Assembly (NCBI GenBank): GCA_020426505.1
Contig: JAGQPX010000046.1
Span: 1-53,401 of the forward strand
DNA length: 53,401 nt
Reading direction: 5' to 3'
DNA from: Planctomycetaceae bacterium
GTDB lineage: Bacteria; Planctomycetota; Planctomycetia; Planctomycetales; Planctomycetaceae
Made by a program: the position numbers and the translations under genes. The notes beneath the pieces are model-generated. The model worked only from the letters and a program-made list of their open reading frames with translations. It did not search any database and was not told the DNA's origin. Each line of letters starts with the position of its first letter. Position 1 is the stretch's first letter. Shown here one piece after another: positions 1-8,033 of the stretch.

Positions 1-25
1 TTTAGCCGCGACCAACGGGAGCGAT

Positions 26-1600
26 TCAATTCGCCGGGGAGTTCCGTCGCTGGAAATGATACAGCATGGCCCACTGTTCTTGACCCGTGAGGGGGGGGCC
101 TTCGTAACCGAATTGTCGAAGAAGTTCCCGGAATTGTTCGTAGGAAGCCCGATTGATGTCCGTATCCGTGGCGACGGCGACGAACAGATCGCTCTGCTCA
201 TTCGCTGCAGTCTCTCGGATGGTGCGTGTGAAGAATTCGAGCATTCGCCGATTGTCGCCCCCCCAGAACATGGGCAGCGAGTATCGCGGATTTGGTGTCC
301 GGGCATAGAAGCGGCCCATCCGACTGGAGACGTACCCGTGAAATTCCACATCATCGGGGAATGCCGGGATGAGCGTTCCTTCGATCAGGCCGCTCTGCAC
401 GAAGACAGGAGCCCTCTCCAATCCCTCTTCCCGAACGGTCCGTTCGAGCGTGTGCCCCATCGCTTCCCAGACGACGGCCTGCGGCGTGCCGACACGGACG
501 AGATCGGTCGGGAGTCGCCCGACGGCAATCCATGCGGCGACGAGTGAGATGCCGAGTGTCGCGACGCCCGCTGTGGTCCACTTCGGTCGCGAGACCAGCC
601 AACCCAACAGGCAGGCATTGGCAGCAGCGAGCGGGACACGGTAACGCGGGTTCGCCAGACTCGACAGGTCTTCGCGTCCAATGACCGCCAGCACAACGAG
701 TGGCACGATCCCCAAGGCAACGGGCACAACGATGCAGGACAACGACTTGAGCAGGGGCGTTTGTGATTGAGAAGCATTCGAGTCCGCGCCGCTCGTGCGA
801 GCGCCAATAGCACGTGCGAGACCGACTGACAACACAATCCCCAACGGAAGTGCGAGGCACAGAAATGGGCCGATCACGTTTGTCAGTGAGGCAGAGCCGG
901 TTTGATAGTTCAGTGCATGTCGCCACTCCCAGATGCGTTCGATCATGGGAATCAACGGGAGACATAGCAGAACCGAGGCAATCCATGCAGCGAGAGTTTC
1001 GTGACGCAGCATCCGTGTCTCTCGCACGTCGCCAACAAGCAGCGTCGCTGCGGACATGCCGACGACCGGAATTGTGAGGATGTGCGTCCAGACAGCGGCA
1101 GCCGCAGTGATCGCCCACACAAACGTATGTTTCCAGCGGACATCCTGCTGTTGCCAGCGAAGTGTGAGCACGACCAGCAACGTGGTCCAGAGCACGACCA
1201 GTCCGTATGTGCGACCGATGCGGACTTCGTCCACGACATCCGGATGCAGTGCCAGAGCAATCGCAGAGAGAGCCGCGGCGATGCCTCCCAGTGTAAGTCG
1301 CGAGCCGATGGCCATCACACCGATCGCGAGCAGATACCCCAGCATCGAAGGCAGACGCAGGGCGAACTCCGTCTCGCCGAAGACTTTCATCGAGATCGAC
1401 TGGCACCAGCACGCCAATGGCGGAGCCGCCGCGAAACGCAGCGAGCGTTCGGTAACGGAGAGTGGGCCGTCAGGAGCACTCAGCCAGTACGCAGCGTGTT
1501 CATCGAGCACCAACGGCCCGGCTGACAATGCGGGCAGCAGCATGACGATAGCAAGCACTATCGCTGCGGTCGCGAGTGCATTCTCAGCGGAGGGTCGCAT
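26..1600 (-). CDS. GT39-like membrane glycosyltransferase (ArnT/PMT superfamily)
   Basis: A 524-residue polytopic membrane protein with about ten hydrophobic segments spread over the first 370 residues and a soluble C-terminal part. The first periplasmic loop carries the Asp-Glu pair (D33-E34 in VLDEHAAYW) that in the dolichyl-phosphate-mannose mannosyltransferase/ArnT superfamily binds metal and sugar-lipid donor. A second family-like feature is the EFALRLPSML segment after the second hydrophobic stretch. The likely role is transfer of a sugar from a polyprenyl-phosphate carrier to a lipid or protein on the outer face of the membrane; donor and acceptor cannot be read from sequence. The start ATG follows hydrophilic residues and then a strong first transmembrane helix. 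It ends 25 bases from the window edge, so its downstream partner is not visible. It lies 24 bases downstream of mqnA on the same strand and may share its transcript. Confidence 0.75.
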   Translation of the reverse strand: MRPSAENALATAAIVLAIVMLLPALSAGPLVLDEHAAYWLSAPDGPLSVTERSLRFAAAPPLACWCQSISMKVFGETEFALRLPSMLGYLLAIGVMAIGSRLTLGGIAAALSAIALALHPDVVDEVRIGRTYGLVVLWTTLLVVLTLRWQQQDVRWKHTFVWAITAAAAVWTHILTIPVVGMSAATLLVGDVRETRMLRHETLAAWIASVLLCLPLIPMIERIWEWRHALNYQTGSASLTNVIGPFLCLALPLGIVLSVGLARAIGARTSGADSNASQSQTPLLKSLSCIVVPVALGIVPLVVLAVIGREDLSSLANPRYRVPLAAANACLLGWLVSRPKWTTAGVATLGISLVAAWIAVGRLPTDLVRVGTPQAVVWEAMGHTLERTVREEGLERAPVFVQSGLIEGTLIPAFPDDVEFHGYVSSRMGRFYARTPNPRYSLPMFWGGDNRRMLEFFTRTIRETAANEQSDLFVAVATDTDINRASYEQFRELLRQFGYEGPPLTGQEQWAMLYHFQRRNSPAN

Positions 1601-1624
1601 GAGTGACGGTCTCCACCGGAAAGT

Positions 1625-2506
1625 TCAGGACTGAGTCAAAGTCGTCAGCGGCGCATTAATGGTTGACGTCGAGTCAGATGATCGAAACTCCGGGACTGCG
1701 TCTTCCGGAGCGAGACCGAGACGGGAGGCCAATCGGTGAAACTGCTTCAACCCGTTTCGCTCGGCCGACCCCAACCGGAAATGCAGATTGCGTGTGAGAT
1801 AGTCGGCAGCTTTCTGTCGTGCGATCCCGAGACCGGATGCTTCTCGCTGCGCGATGTTCGGAATCTCCTGAACCCCCCGGTCGCGTGCTCGTGCCAAGGC
1901 ATCAGCCACTGGCCCCAGGTCGGTGCCAGCACGTGTGACCCACATGGCGAAGACGAACGGCAGCCCGGTCCAGGTCAGCCATTCCTGACCGAGGTCCCAG
2001 ACGGTATGGAACTTTTCCTGAGGCGGATGCATAGCGCGGTCGCCGATGAGCAGAATCGCGTCAGCCTCGCTGTCTTCGACGCCGCTCCCCATCGGAAGCA
2101 TGCTCAGCTTCGGAGTGACGCCGTATCGGTCGTGCAACATGATCTGCACTAACGCTGCACTCGTTCGTGAGCCTTCATCCAGGGCGAGCGTCTTCACTTC
2201 CCCGGGATGAACCCGTGTATACAGTTTGACACTCAGCACGGGACCCCGAGTCGCCACGCAGGCGTTGGAGACGATCTCATAATCCGGATCGGCGAATGCC
2301 TCGATGGACGGGATGAGTGCGACGTCCAATTCCCCGCGAGCCAAGTCGTCCGCCAGTCGGCTCGGCAGGTCGAGAATCAACTCGGCATCGGGCACCAACT
2401 CGTCCAACCCCTCGATGAGGGGCTTCGAGTTGAGATAGCTGACCGCTCCAATGCGAATGGGGTAGCCGTCCAAGTCCATTTGGGGCACTCGTCTGATGTC
2501 AATCAT
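1625..2506 (-). CDS. mqnA: Chorismate dehydratase MqnA (futalosine menaquinone pathway)
   Basis: The protein starts its core with IRIGAVSYLNSKPL, the signature N-terminus of MqnA, and continues with the periplasmic-binding-protein-like fold typical of the family (GELDVALIPSIE, then a TLALDEGSRTS segment and LIGDRAM). MqnA dehydrates chorismate to 3-[(1-carboxyvinyl)oxy]benzoate, the first step of futalosine-dependent menaquinone synthesis. The open frame reaches back to a TTG at 2566, but that codon sits inside the -35 element of a good promoter (2539-2566), so translation must begin later: ATG 2506 (293 aa) or ATG 2479 (284 aa, closest to the conserved core). Neither has a convincing Shine-Dalgarno site. 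It is divergent from homoserine dehydrogenase. Family assignment is strong; the exact start is uncertain. Confidence 0.9.
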   Translation of the reverse strand: MIDIRRVPQMDLDGYPIRIGAVSYLNSKPLIEGLDELVPDAELILDLPSRLADDLARGELDVALIPSIEAFADPDYEIVSNACVATRGPVLSVKLYTRVHPGEVKTLALDEGSRTSAALVQIMLHDRYGVTPKLSMLPMGSGVEDSEADAILLIGDRAMHPPQEKFHTVWDLGQEWLTWTGLPFVFAMWVTRAGTDLGPVADALARARDRGVQEIPNIAQREASGLGIARQKAADYLTRNLHFRLGSAERNGLKQFHRLASRLGLAPEDAVPEFRSSDSTSTINAPLTTLTQS

Positions 2507-2538
2507 GAATCCAGAAAGGGAATCTCGACAGGAACTAG

Positions 2539-2566
2539 AGTATAGCGCAACGGCGGCACATCGCAA
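2539..2566 (-). promoter_or_regulatory. Sigma70-type promoter for mqnA
   Basis: On the minus strand TTGCGA (2566-2561) and TATACT (2544-2539) are separated by 16 bases. Transcription would start near 2532, about 26 bases before the ATG at 2506. This rules out the upstream TTG as the mqnA start. Found by eye only. Confidence 0.5.
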
Positions 2567-2648
2567 ACCGGCGAGGCGTGCAATCGGTGGGGCGTCCGTT
2601 TACGATGCCCTTTTCTGAACCGGAACCAGTACTCATTATTAACCGCAC

Positions 2649-3962
2649 ATGCAGCCTCTTCGCGTTGGATTGATTGGATTGGGGACCGTCGGCAGCGGTG
2701 TCGCGAAGGTTCTCACCGAATCCCCTCAGCGGATGACCCATCGAGCCGGTCGCCCCGTCGAGTTGACCCGTGTCGCAGTCCGCGACCTCAAGAAGCGAAG
2801 GGACGTCAAGCTCCCAAGTGACTTGTTGACCGACGACCCCCTTGCGGTTGCCGGCGCGTCGGATGTCGACGTTGTGCTGGAGTTGATCGGCGGCCAATCC
2901 CCAGCCAAGGAGGTCGTCCTCACGGCTCTGGAGGCAGGCAAGGATGTTGTCACGGCGAACAAGGCTCTGCTCTGTGCGGAGGGGGCCGGCCTGTTTTCGA
3001 AAGCGCGTGAGGTGGGACGCTGCATCGCTTTTGAGGCGGCGATTGCTGGTGGCATTCCCATCGTGCATGTCCTCGGACAGGCGATGGCGGGTAACCAAGT
3101 GACGGCCATCGAAGCCATTCTCAACGGGACCAGCAACTTCATTTTGACTGAGATGCTCCAGCGGGGCGAATCGTACGATTCGGCGGTTCGCGAGGCTCAG
3201 GAACTCGGGTACGCAGAGGCCGATCCGGCGATGGATGTCGATGGGACCGATGCGGCCCAGAAGCTGTGCCTGCTGACCCAACTCGCGTTTGGAACCCGTG
3301 TGACTCCGGAGGCGTTTCCACAGCAGGGGATCGACACACTCGACCTCGCCGATTTGCAGTATGCCAACGAGTTGGGGTATGCCGTCAAACTGCTGGCGAC
3401 AGCCAAGCTCATCGACGGCAAGTTAGAGATGCATACCCAGCCAACGCTCATCCGCCACAATCGACCACTTGCTCAGGTCGACGGGGCTTACAACATGGTC
3501 GCGCTGACGGGGGATGCGGTTGGGCCGATGTGGCTGTCGGGTCAGGGTGCCGGTCAGATGCCGACGGCTTCCGCCGTGCTCTCGGACCTGATCGACGTCG
3601 CCATTGGCCGTGCTCAGTCGACGTTCAACCGCCTCGACCTGTGGGACGAACGGACAGCCGTGCCGGTGCAACCCGCGGAGGACATCTATCGCCGTTACTA
3701 CTTCCGGTTCCCGGTCGAGGATCGTCCGCACGTGATTGCAGACATCACAGGCATCCTCGGCAACCATTCGATCAGTCTTGCATCGGTCATTCAACACGAA
3801 GCCCCGGAGGTCGACGACACGGATACCTCTGGCGCACCGATAGTCCCGTTGGTGATCATGACTCACCGCAGTCACGAAGGAAAGATTCGCGCGGCTTCCG
3901 ATGAACTGAACAAGCTCGCTTGCGTGCGACAGCCGTGGGTCTGCATGCCGGTCAGTGACTGA
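2649..3962 (+). CDS. hom: Homoserine dehydrogenase with C-terminal ACT domain
   Basis: This 437-residue enzyme begins with a Rossmann glycine motif (GLIGLGTVGSG, residues 7-17), contains the DVVTANKALL segment with the conserved lysine, the NGTSNFI substrate motif, and the DVDGTDAAQKL region that carries catalytic Asp and Lys residues. Residues from about 350 onward (FRFPVEDRPHVIADITGILGNHSISLASVIQ) form a typical ACT regulatory domain, suggesting feedback control by threonine. It reduces aspartate semialdehyde to homoserine on the route to threonine and methionine. Length is normal for the ACT-containing class. The ATG has no obvious Shine-Dalgarno site. The gene stands alone, divergent from mqnA. 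Confidence 0.96.
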   Translation: MQPLRVGLIGLGTVGSGVAKVLTESPQRMTHRAGRPVELTRVAVRDLKKRRDVKLPSDLLTDDPLAVAGASDVDVVLELIGGQSPAKEVVLTALEAGKDVVTANKALLCAEGAGLFSKAREVGRCIAFEAAIAGGIPIVHVLGQAMAGNQVTAIEAILNGTSNFILTEMLQRGESYDSAVREAQELGYAEADPAMDVDGTDAAQKLCLLTQLAFGTRVTPEAFPQQGIDTLDLADLQYANELGYAVKLLATAKLIDGKLEMHTQPTLIRHNRPLAQVDGAYNMVALTGDAVGPMWLSGQGAGQMPTASAVLSDLIDVAIGRAQSTFNRLDLWDERTAVPVQPAEDIYRRYYFRFPVEDRPHVIADITGILGNHSISLASVIQHEAPEVDDTDTSGAPIVPLVIMTHRSHEGKIRAASDELNKLACVRQPWVCMPVSD

Positions 3963-3994
3963 CGTCCCACAATGACTCGAGTTCACGCAATCAA

Positions 3995-4465
3995 ATGCCA
4001 CCAACAGCCATCATCACGATTCTCGTCATTGCCCTGATCATTGGGCTGGCGCTCGGGCTGCGACCACTCCTCAAATGGTTGCAAGCGCGCGAGGCTCGGC
4101 GAGCGATCGCGGAGTTCAAGTTGCGTCGTGAAACTCTGGAGGCGAAATTCCTCGATGTCGCCGCTCAAGTCGGCAAGCCGCGCGGCCTTCGCTGGAAGGA
4201 ATGCGACTGGCAGGACACCGTCACGTTTGGCCGCGATGTTCAAACGCAGATGCTGACAGCGTTCGCCTCGGTCGAGATCCATTTTGAGGCCATTGATGGG
4301 GGCGAGATGGAGGACGTCGAAGCAGTTGGCACCATCCGGGATGCTTCGGCCGTATTCCACTATCAGAAGGGCCGCTGGGGCACCGGAGGCAGGGCTCTTT
4401 TCAACATGAATCCGCACGACGCGATCACGCATCTGCAAGGGCAGTACGAACCTGTGAGCGTGTGA
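3995..4465 (+). CDS. Small membrane-anchored protein of unknown function
   Basis: A 156-residue protein with one N-terminal hydrophobic helix (residues about 5-27), a short basic amphipathic stretch (LKWLQAREARRAIAEFKLRR) and a soluble domain that is rich in aromatic residues and acidic loops. The N-in arrangement after a very short leader suggests a signal anchor rather than a cleaved signal. I do not recognise the soluble domain. The start is 33 bases after the hom stop on the same strand, so co-transcription is possible. Coding reality is supported by third-position GC bias and the sensible membrane/soluble arrangement. Confidence 0.7.
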   Translation: MPPTAIITILVIALIIGLALGLRPLLKWLQAREARRAIAEFKLRRETLEAKFLDVAAQVGKPRGLRWKECDWQDTVTFGRDVQTQMLTAFASVEIHFEAIDGGEMEDVEAVGTIRDASAVFHYQKGRWGTGGRALFNMNPHDAITHLQGQYEPVSV

Positions 4466-4620
4466 GCGTCGCGTGACGAATCGAACGGGAGGCCGGATCA
4501 GCACGCTGGTCCGGAATTGCATGTCATTCGGATTGTCTACGTTTCTTTACAGCAACATGAAGGTGTATTCGTCCTGACTGGTCGATCACACCACCCGACC
4601 CATTGCGACGTTTCGAGGAT

Positions 4621-4632
4621 GATTTGCAAATC
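4621..4632. promoter_or_regulatory. Perfect 12-bp palindrome upstream of the diguanylate cyclase gene
   Basis: GATTTGCAAATC is self-complementary and lies 38 bases before the diguanylate cyclase start codon. Its position and symmetry fit a dimeric repressor site, but no regulator is known from the sequence and a single occurrence can be chance. Confidence 0.25.
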
Positions 4633-4669
4633 GTCACTCCGAATTGCATGATGATGATGCAGGGACCGC

Positions 4670-6244
4670 ATGATCTTTTCCACCCCGGAATGGAGGCAGG
4701 GTGAAGTTCTCTGGGCGGTCTGTCTGCGACTCGATGAGTTGATGTCGCGGTCGCCGCCCGAAAAGCTGGGCCCGATGATCCGCGCACTGCTGAATACCAA
4801 ACCCTGGCGGTTGGTCGTCCTGATCGGGACGCTGGCCCCCCTGGCGATTGTGTGTGGAATCCGCTGGGAAGGGACAGGCGGAGCGGTCTCGCTGGCGAGT
4901 CTGATCCTTCCGGTGACACTCGTCGCGCTTTCCGGTCGATTGCGGTGGACGCTGGCAGCGAGTTGTCTTGTCTCAATTTCGATCGCCATTGAAGCTGCGT
5001 ACAGTGGAGGACCGGATGATGGAAATGGACTTCGCTTTGCCGCAGCCTTGGTCCTGATTATCACCGCACTCGGTGCGCTCGTGTCGACCACGGTCCGCTT
5101 TCTCAGGAACTCAATCGAAGACCCACGGACATCGTTGCGGTACTTGCGAGAACTTGAGCAGCTGCCAGTTCCGGTGCGGACCGAAACAGCAATGCCCCCC
5201 GAAAGCGTTGTTTCTGCGGAATTCCCCGTGCTGCTGCACACGCTCGAAGACATCGGTCGCCGCATCTCCATGAACCTTGATCTCGAGACGCTGCTGCCCG
5301 CCATCGTCAGCACAGCGAAAGCATCGTTGCGCTGCGGAGAGTGTCGCGTCTTTCTGTGGGACCAGCAGGGATCCGAGCTGGTCAACCCGCTCGGTCGGGT
5401 GCACGACGAACAGGCGGATGTCGATTGCTTTTCTCCCAGCGTGGAGAGTGGACTCGGCGCGTGGGTGATTCGCGAGCGAACACTGCTGACGTCCGAACGC
5501 GTCGAGCAGGATCACCTCCTCAAGTCCGAACTCTCCGATGACGATTATGTTCCGCAGGCGATTGCTCCTCTGATGGCTGGCGGCGACCTGCTCGGACTGA
5601 TCGTGATCGACGAGCTGGAACATCAGTCATCCAATTTCGAGCGGATGCTCGACACACTGACCAACATCTATGCATTGGGCCTTAAGAATGCACAGTTGTT
5701 CCGGCGTGTCGAAGAGATGGCTCTCAGGGACGGCCTGACTGGTCTCTTCAATCACACGACCTTCCAGCGCGAGCTGCGCAGTCTGGTGCGGAAGTCCACC
5801 GTCAACGGCACGCCTTTGTCGTTGGTCATGAGTGACGTAGACCGATTCAAGAGTTTCAACGACGACTACGGGCATCAGGCTGGCGACGATGTGCTTCGTG
5901 AACTGGCCCTGTTATGGAAGGCGGTCATGCCCAACAGTGCCATCCTCGCACGCTACGGCGGCGAGGAATTCATCGCTGCTCTGCCAAACTGTGACGAAGA
6001 CCGTGCAACCGAACTGGCCGAGATTCTCCGCTCAACAATCGAGGAGCACCCCTTCCTCTCACACGGTCGCGAGATGCGGGTGACAGCGAGCTTCGGTGTG
6101 GCCGAGTTCGCAGGCGGCTCGCAATCCACAGACGATCTCGTCCGTGTCTCGGACCAGTGTCTCTACACAGCCAAGAAATCCGGACGCAATAACGTCGTTC
6201 GCTACACGGAACGATCGGTCATCTCACTCCGCAGCACTAGCTAG
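4670..6244 (+). CDS. Membrane-bound GAF-GGDEF diguanylate cyclase
   Basis: The 524-residue protein has hydrophobic helices at about residues 43-65, 68-88 and 120-145, a GAF-like sensor domain at about 195-335, and a GGDEF domain at about 350-515. The active-site signature is RYGGEEF (428-434) and the upstream segment DVDRFKSFNDDYGHQAGDDVL matches the nucleotide-binding region of active cyclases, so it should make cyclic di-GMP from two GTP. No RxxD sits five residues before the GGEEF, so product feedback through the usual I-site is not expected. A purine-rich AGGGA lies five bases before the ATG. A palindrome at 4621-4632 could be an operator. Confidence 0.92.
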   Translation: MIFSTPEWRQGEVLWAVCLRLDELMSRSPPEKLGPMIRALLNTKPWRLVVLIGTLAPLAIVCGIRWEGTGGAVSLASLILPVTLVALSGRLRWTLAASCLVSISIAIEAAYSGGPDDGNGLRFAAALVLIITALGALVSTTVRFLRNSIEDPRTSLRYLRELEQLPVPVRTETAMPPESVVSAEFPVLLHTLEDIGRRISMNLDLETLLPAIVSTAKASLRCGECRVFLWDQQGSELVNPLGRVHDEQADVDCFSPSVESGLGAWVIRERTLLTSERVEQDHLLKSELSDDDYVPQAIAPLMAGGDLLGLIVIDELEHQSSNFERMLDTLTNIYALGLKNAQLFRRVEEMALRDGLTGLFNHTTFQRELRSLVRKSTVNGTPLSLVMSDVDRFKSFNDDYGHQAGDDVLRELALLWKAVMPNSAILARYGGEEFIAALPNCDEDRATELAEILRSTIEEHPFLSHGREMRVTASFGVAEFAGGSQSTDDLVRVSDQCLYTAKKSGRNNVVRYTERSVISLRSTS

Positions 6245-6314
6245 TGCTTCTGTTACTTGAGAGTGTCACACCCGATTCGAGATCATCGTCGAGGTGTTCC
6301 GGTCACGTTGATGT

Positions 6315-6821
6315 CTACGATTTACGACAATTGTCCAGATGATGTCGGGCGTGCAGGTCGGTGAAGTACAGCATTTCGCGGACGCTGATTTTGCCCAGAA
6401 TCGGATGCGGCAGGCGGAGACGATCGAGTTGTTCTTCATTCCATTTGTCGAGCGCAGTATCCAACGACCGCGCCGCTGATGCCCAGCGATTCAACAAGAC
6501 ACTCTGCGATTCAAGCCGCGTCGTGACAAACGCCTTGGGAGCCTCCGCACCCGCGCGGAGTTCGGCCTTGTAGCGATCATGAATCTCCTGATACGTCGCC
6601 GACGCATCAGCCTTCCCGAACAAGAACCGCAGCGCCATCTTCGGCAACCGCAGAGCCCTCGCCACCGGCGTGACCGACCGCACCAGATGGTCCAGATTTT
6701 GAGCAAAACTCCATCGCCCCTCCCGCTCCGCCGCAAACGCCGCCTCATCCAACTGCTGAAAGAACGCCGTCACCTCAATCGTTGTCACGCCCCACATCTG
6801 TCGAAGTTGATCTTTGTCCAT
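6315..6821 (-). CDS. DinB/YfiT-fold metal-binding protein
   Basis: A 168-residue all-helical protein. The pattern WSFAQNLDHLVRSV near residue 40 and DLHARHHLDNC at the C-terminus gives the spaced histidines of the DinB four-helix-bundle family, where a His triad binds a divalent metal. Members include thiol transferases (bacillithiol, mycothiol) and uncharacterised damage-inducible proteins; the specific activity here is unknown. It is a single-gene unit, with a repeat-filled 500-base spacer upstream. Confidence 0.82.
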   Translation of the reverse strand: MDKDQLRQMWGVTTIEVTAFFQQLDEAAFAAEREGRWSFAQNLDHLVRSVTPVARALRLPKMALRFLFGKADASATYQEIHDRYKAELRAGAEAPKAFVTTRLESQSVLLNRWASAARSLDTALDKWNEEQLDRLRLPHPILGKISVREMLYFTDLHARHHLDNCRKS

Positions 6822-6848
6822 GGAGACACCAGTGATGGCCGAGACGAA

Positions 6849-6931
6849 GTAGGCTGGGTTAGCAAAGCGTAACCCAGCACGAGGAAGATCGCCGCAGTGC
6901 TGGGATACGCCTATCGGCTATCCCAGCCTAC
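6849..6931. repeat. Compound palindromic repeat with two hairpins
   Basis: An outer inverted pair GTAGGCTGGG (6849-6858) and CCCAGCCTAC (6922-6931) encloses two hairpins: GCTGGGTTA (6853-6861) with TAACCCAGC (6870-6878), and GCTGGGATA (6899-6907) with TATCCCAGC (6919-6927). The nested symmetric design is that of REP/BIME-like intergenic elements. It opens the 504-base spacer between the DinB-like gene and the membrane protein gene. Confidence 0.8.
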
Positions 6932-6956
6932 GTCACTCTTGCGCATCGCAGTGTGG

Positions 6957-7084
6957 CCCGACCGTCATCGGTCGGGTCGCGAAGCGACAGGACGAATCAC
7001 ACTCCGAATTCGTTTGTGCTTGAACGTTCGTGCCCACAGTGGCGCTCGTCTTGTGCCTGCGGCACCCAGCCGGGGCCGGCTGGG
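6957..7084. repeat. Series of short perfect hairpins in an intergenic spacer
   Basis: Four perfect stem-loops follow one another: CCCGACCG/CGGTCGGG (6957-6964, 6969-6976), GTCGC/GCGAC (6976-6980, 6984-6988), GTGCC/GGCAC (7053-7057, 7061-7065) and CCCAGCCGG/CCGGCTGGG (7065-7073, 7076-7084). The rest of the spacer to 7325 shows nothing I can support as a gene. The hairpin density suggests decayed or composite mobile repeats rather than a regulatory leader. Confidence 0.65.
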
Positions 7085-7325
7085 CCACCCGGCGGTACGA
7101 CGTCATCCACGCACACACCGTGCGATGCAGCCCATTCTCTGGTGTTGGGCATTTGGGGGCATCCTGACAATGAACCCATGTTTCTCTTGGTGATTAGGTT
7201 GAGAATACGAGTCGCTACATTGTGGGTCAAGCCGCGGTTGCTATCGGTTCTGCATCGTGAATCAACCGAGAAAAACTTGCGAAGGACTCGCGTCCTAGCT
7301 TGAGGCCCATTGCGTGAATGGATGC

Positions 7326-8015
7326 TCACGATCGTTCGGCTTGCAACGATCGATAGATTGCATAAGCCAGTTGGCTCACCCATGCGATGGTGATGCCGGG
7401 GGTGATGAGGTGGGCGAGGTCGGCGGGGGACCAGCGGGCGAGGAGGACGGTCAGGCTGCCGCAGATCGTGAGCAGCCCGAGCGTGGTCCAGAACCAGTGG
7501 CGGTGAGTGACGAGATAGTAGCCTGCTGCGAGGCTGGTCAGCATCAGCAGGAAGAACTTGGTCCAGACCGGATACGGCAGCCAGTCGAGATGCGGAGCGG
7601 TGGCGAGGTCAGCGGTCAGTCCGAGCAGGATCGCGTTTTCGATGCCGTCGCACACAGCGGCAAGGATGCCGAACCAGCCGAACAACAGCCAGGCGCGGCG
7701 ACCACTCGTCAGCCGCACGGCTCGAAAGAACGTCCAAAGGTACAAGCCGTACGCGAGCATGAACGCGTAGTCCCACCAGTTACCGTGGTCCATCGCAGTA
7801 ACGCGTGCATCACGAGCCGGGTCATCCTCGGTGCCAAAGACCTTGGCGAGATCGTCGGCCGTCGTTGCAAACTCAAAGGCCAGCACCGGGGGCCCATAAC
7901 CGGGAGAGTAACCGGCTCCTTCAGTCGGAAAGACATGGCCCATCACCTGCGATACGATGAGGACTGCGATCCCACAGGCGAGGCACCACAACCATGCTCG
8001 GCGAACGTTTCCCAT
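7326..8015 (-). CDS. Polytopic membrane protein, unknown function
   Basis: A 229-residue protein with about six hydrophobic helices (around residues 7-27, 84-102, 109-130, 148-168, 174-192 and 198-218). The first loop, between helices one and two, is long and acidic (AFEFATTADDLAKVFGTEDD). No catalytic motif is apparent. The stop of the upstream sulfatase-like gene lies only 18 bases before this ATG on the same strand, so the two genes are probably one operon. I do not recognise the family. Confidence 0.7.
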   Translation of the reverse strand: MGNVRRAWLWCLACGIAVLIVSQVMGHVFPTEGAGYSPGYGPPVLAFEFATTADDLAKVFGTEDDPARDARVTAMDHGNWWDYAFMLAYGLYLWTFFRAVRLTSGRRAWLLFGWFGILAAVCDGIENAILLGLTADLATAPHLDWLPYPVWTKFFLLMLTSLAAGYYLVTHRHWFWTTLGLLTICGSLTVLLARWSPADLAHLITPGITIAWVSQLAYAIYRSLQAERS

Positions 8016-8033
8016 TGTGAGCGCCAGCTTTCT

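Noticed and set aside
6897..7383. Overlapping short open frames on both strands in the hairpin-rich spacer
   Set aside because: They translate palindromic DNA and give Arg/Pro/Ser-rich products without start signals.
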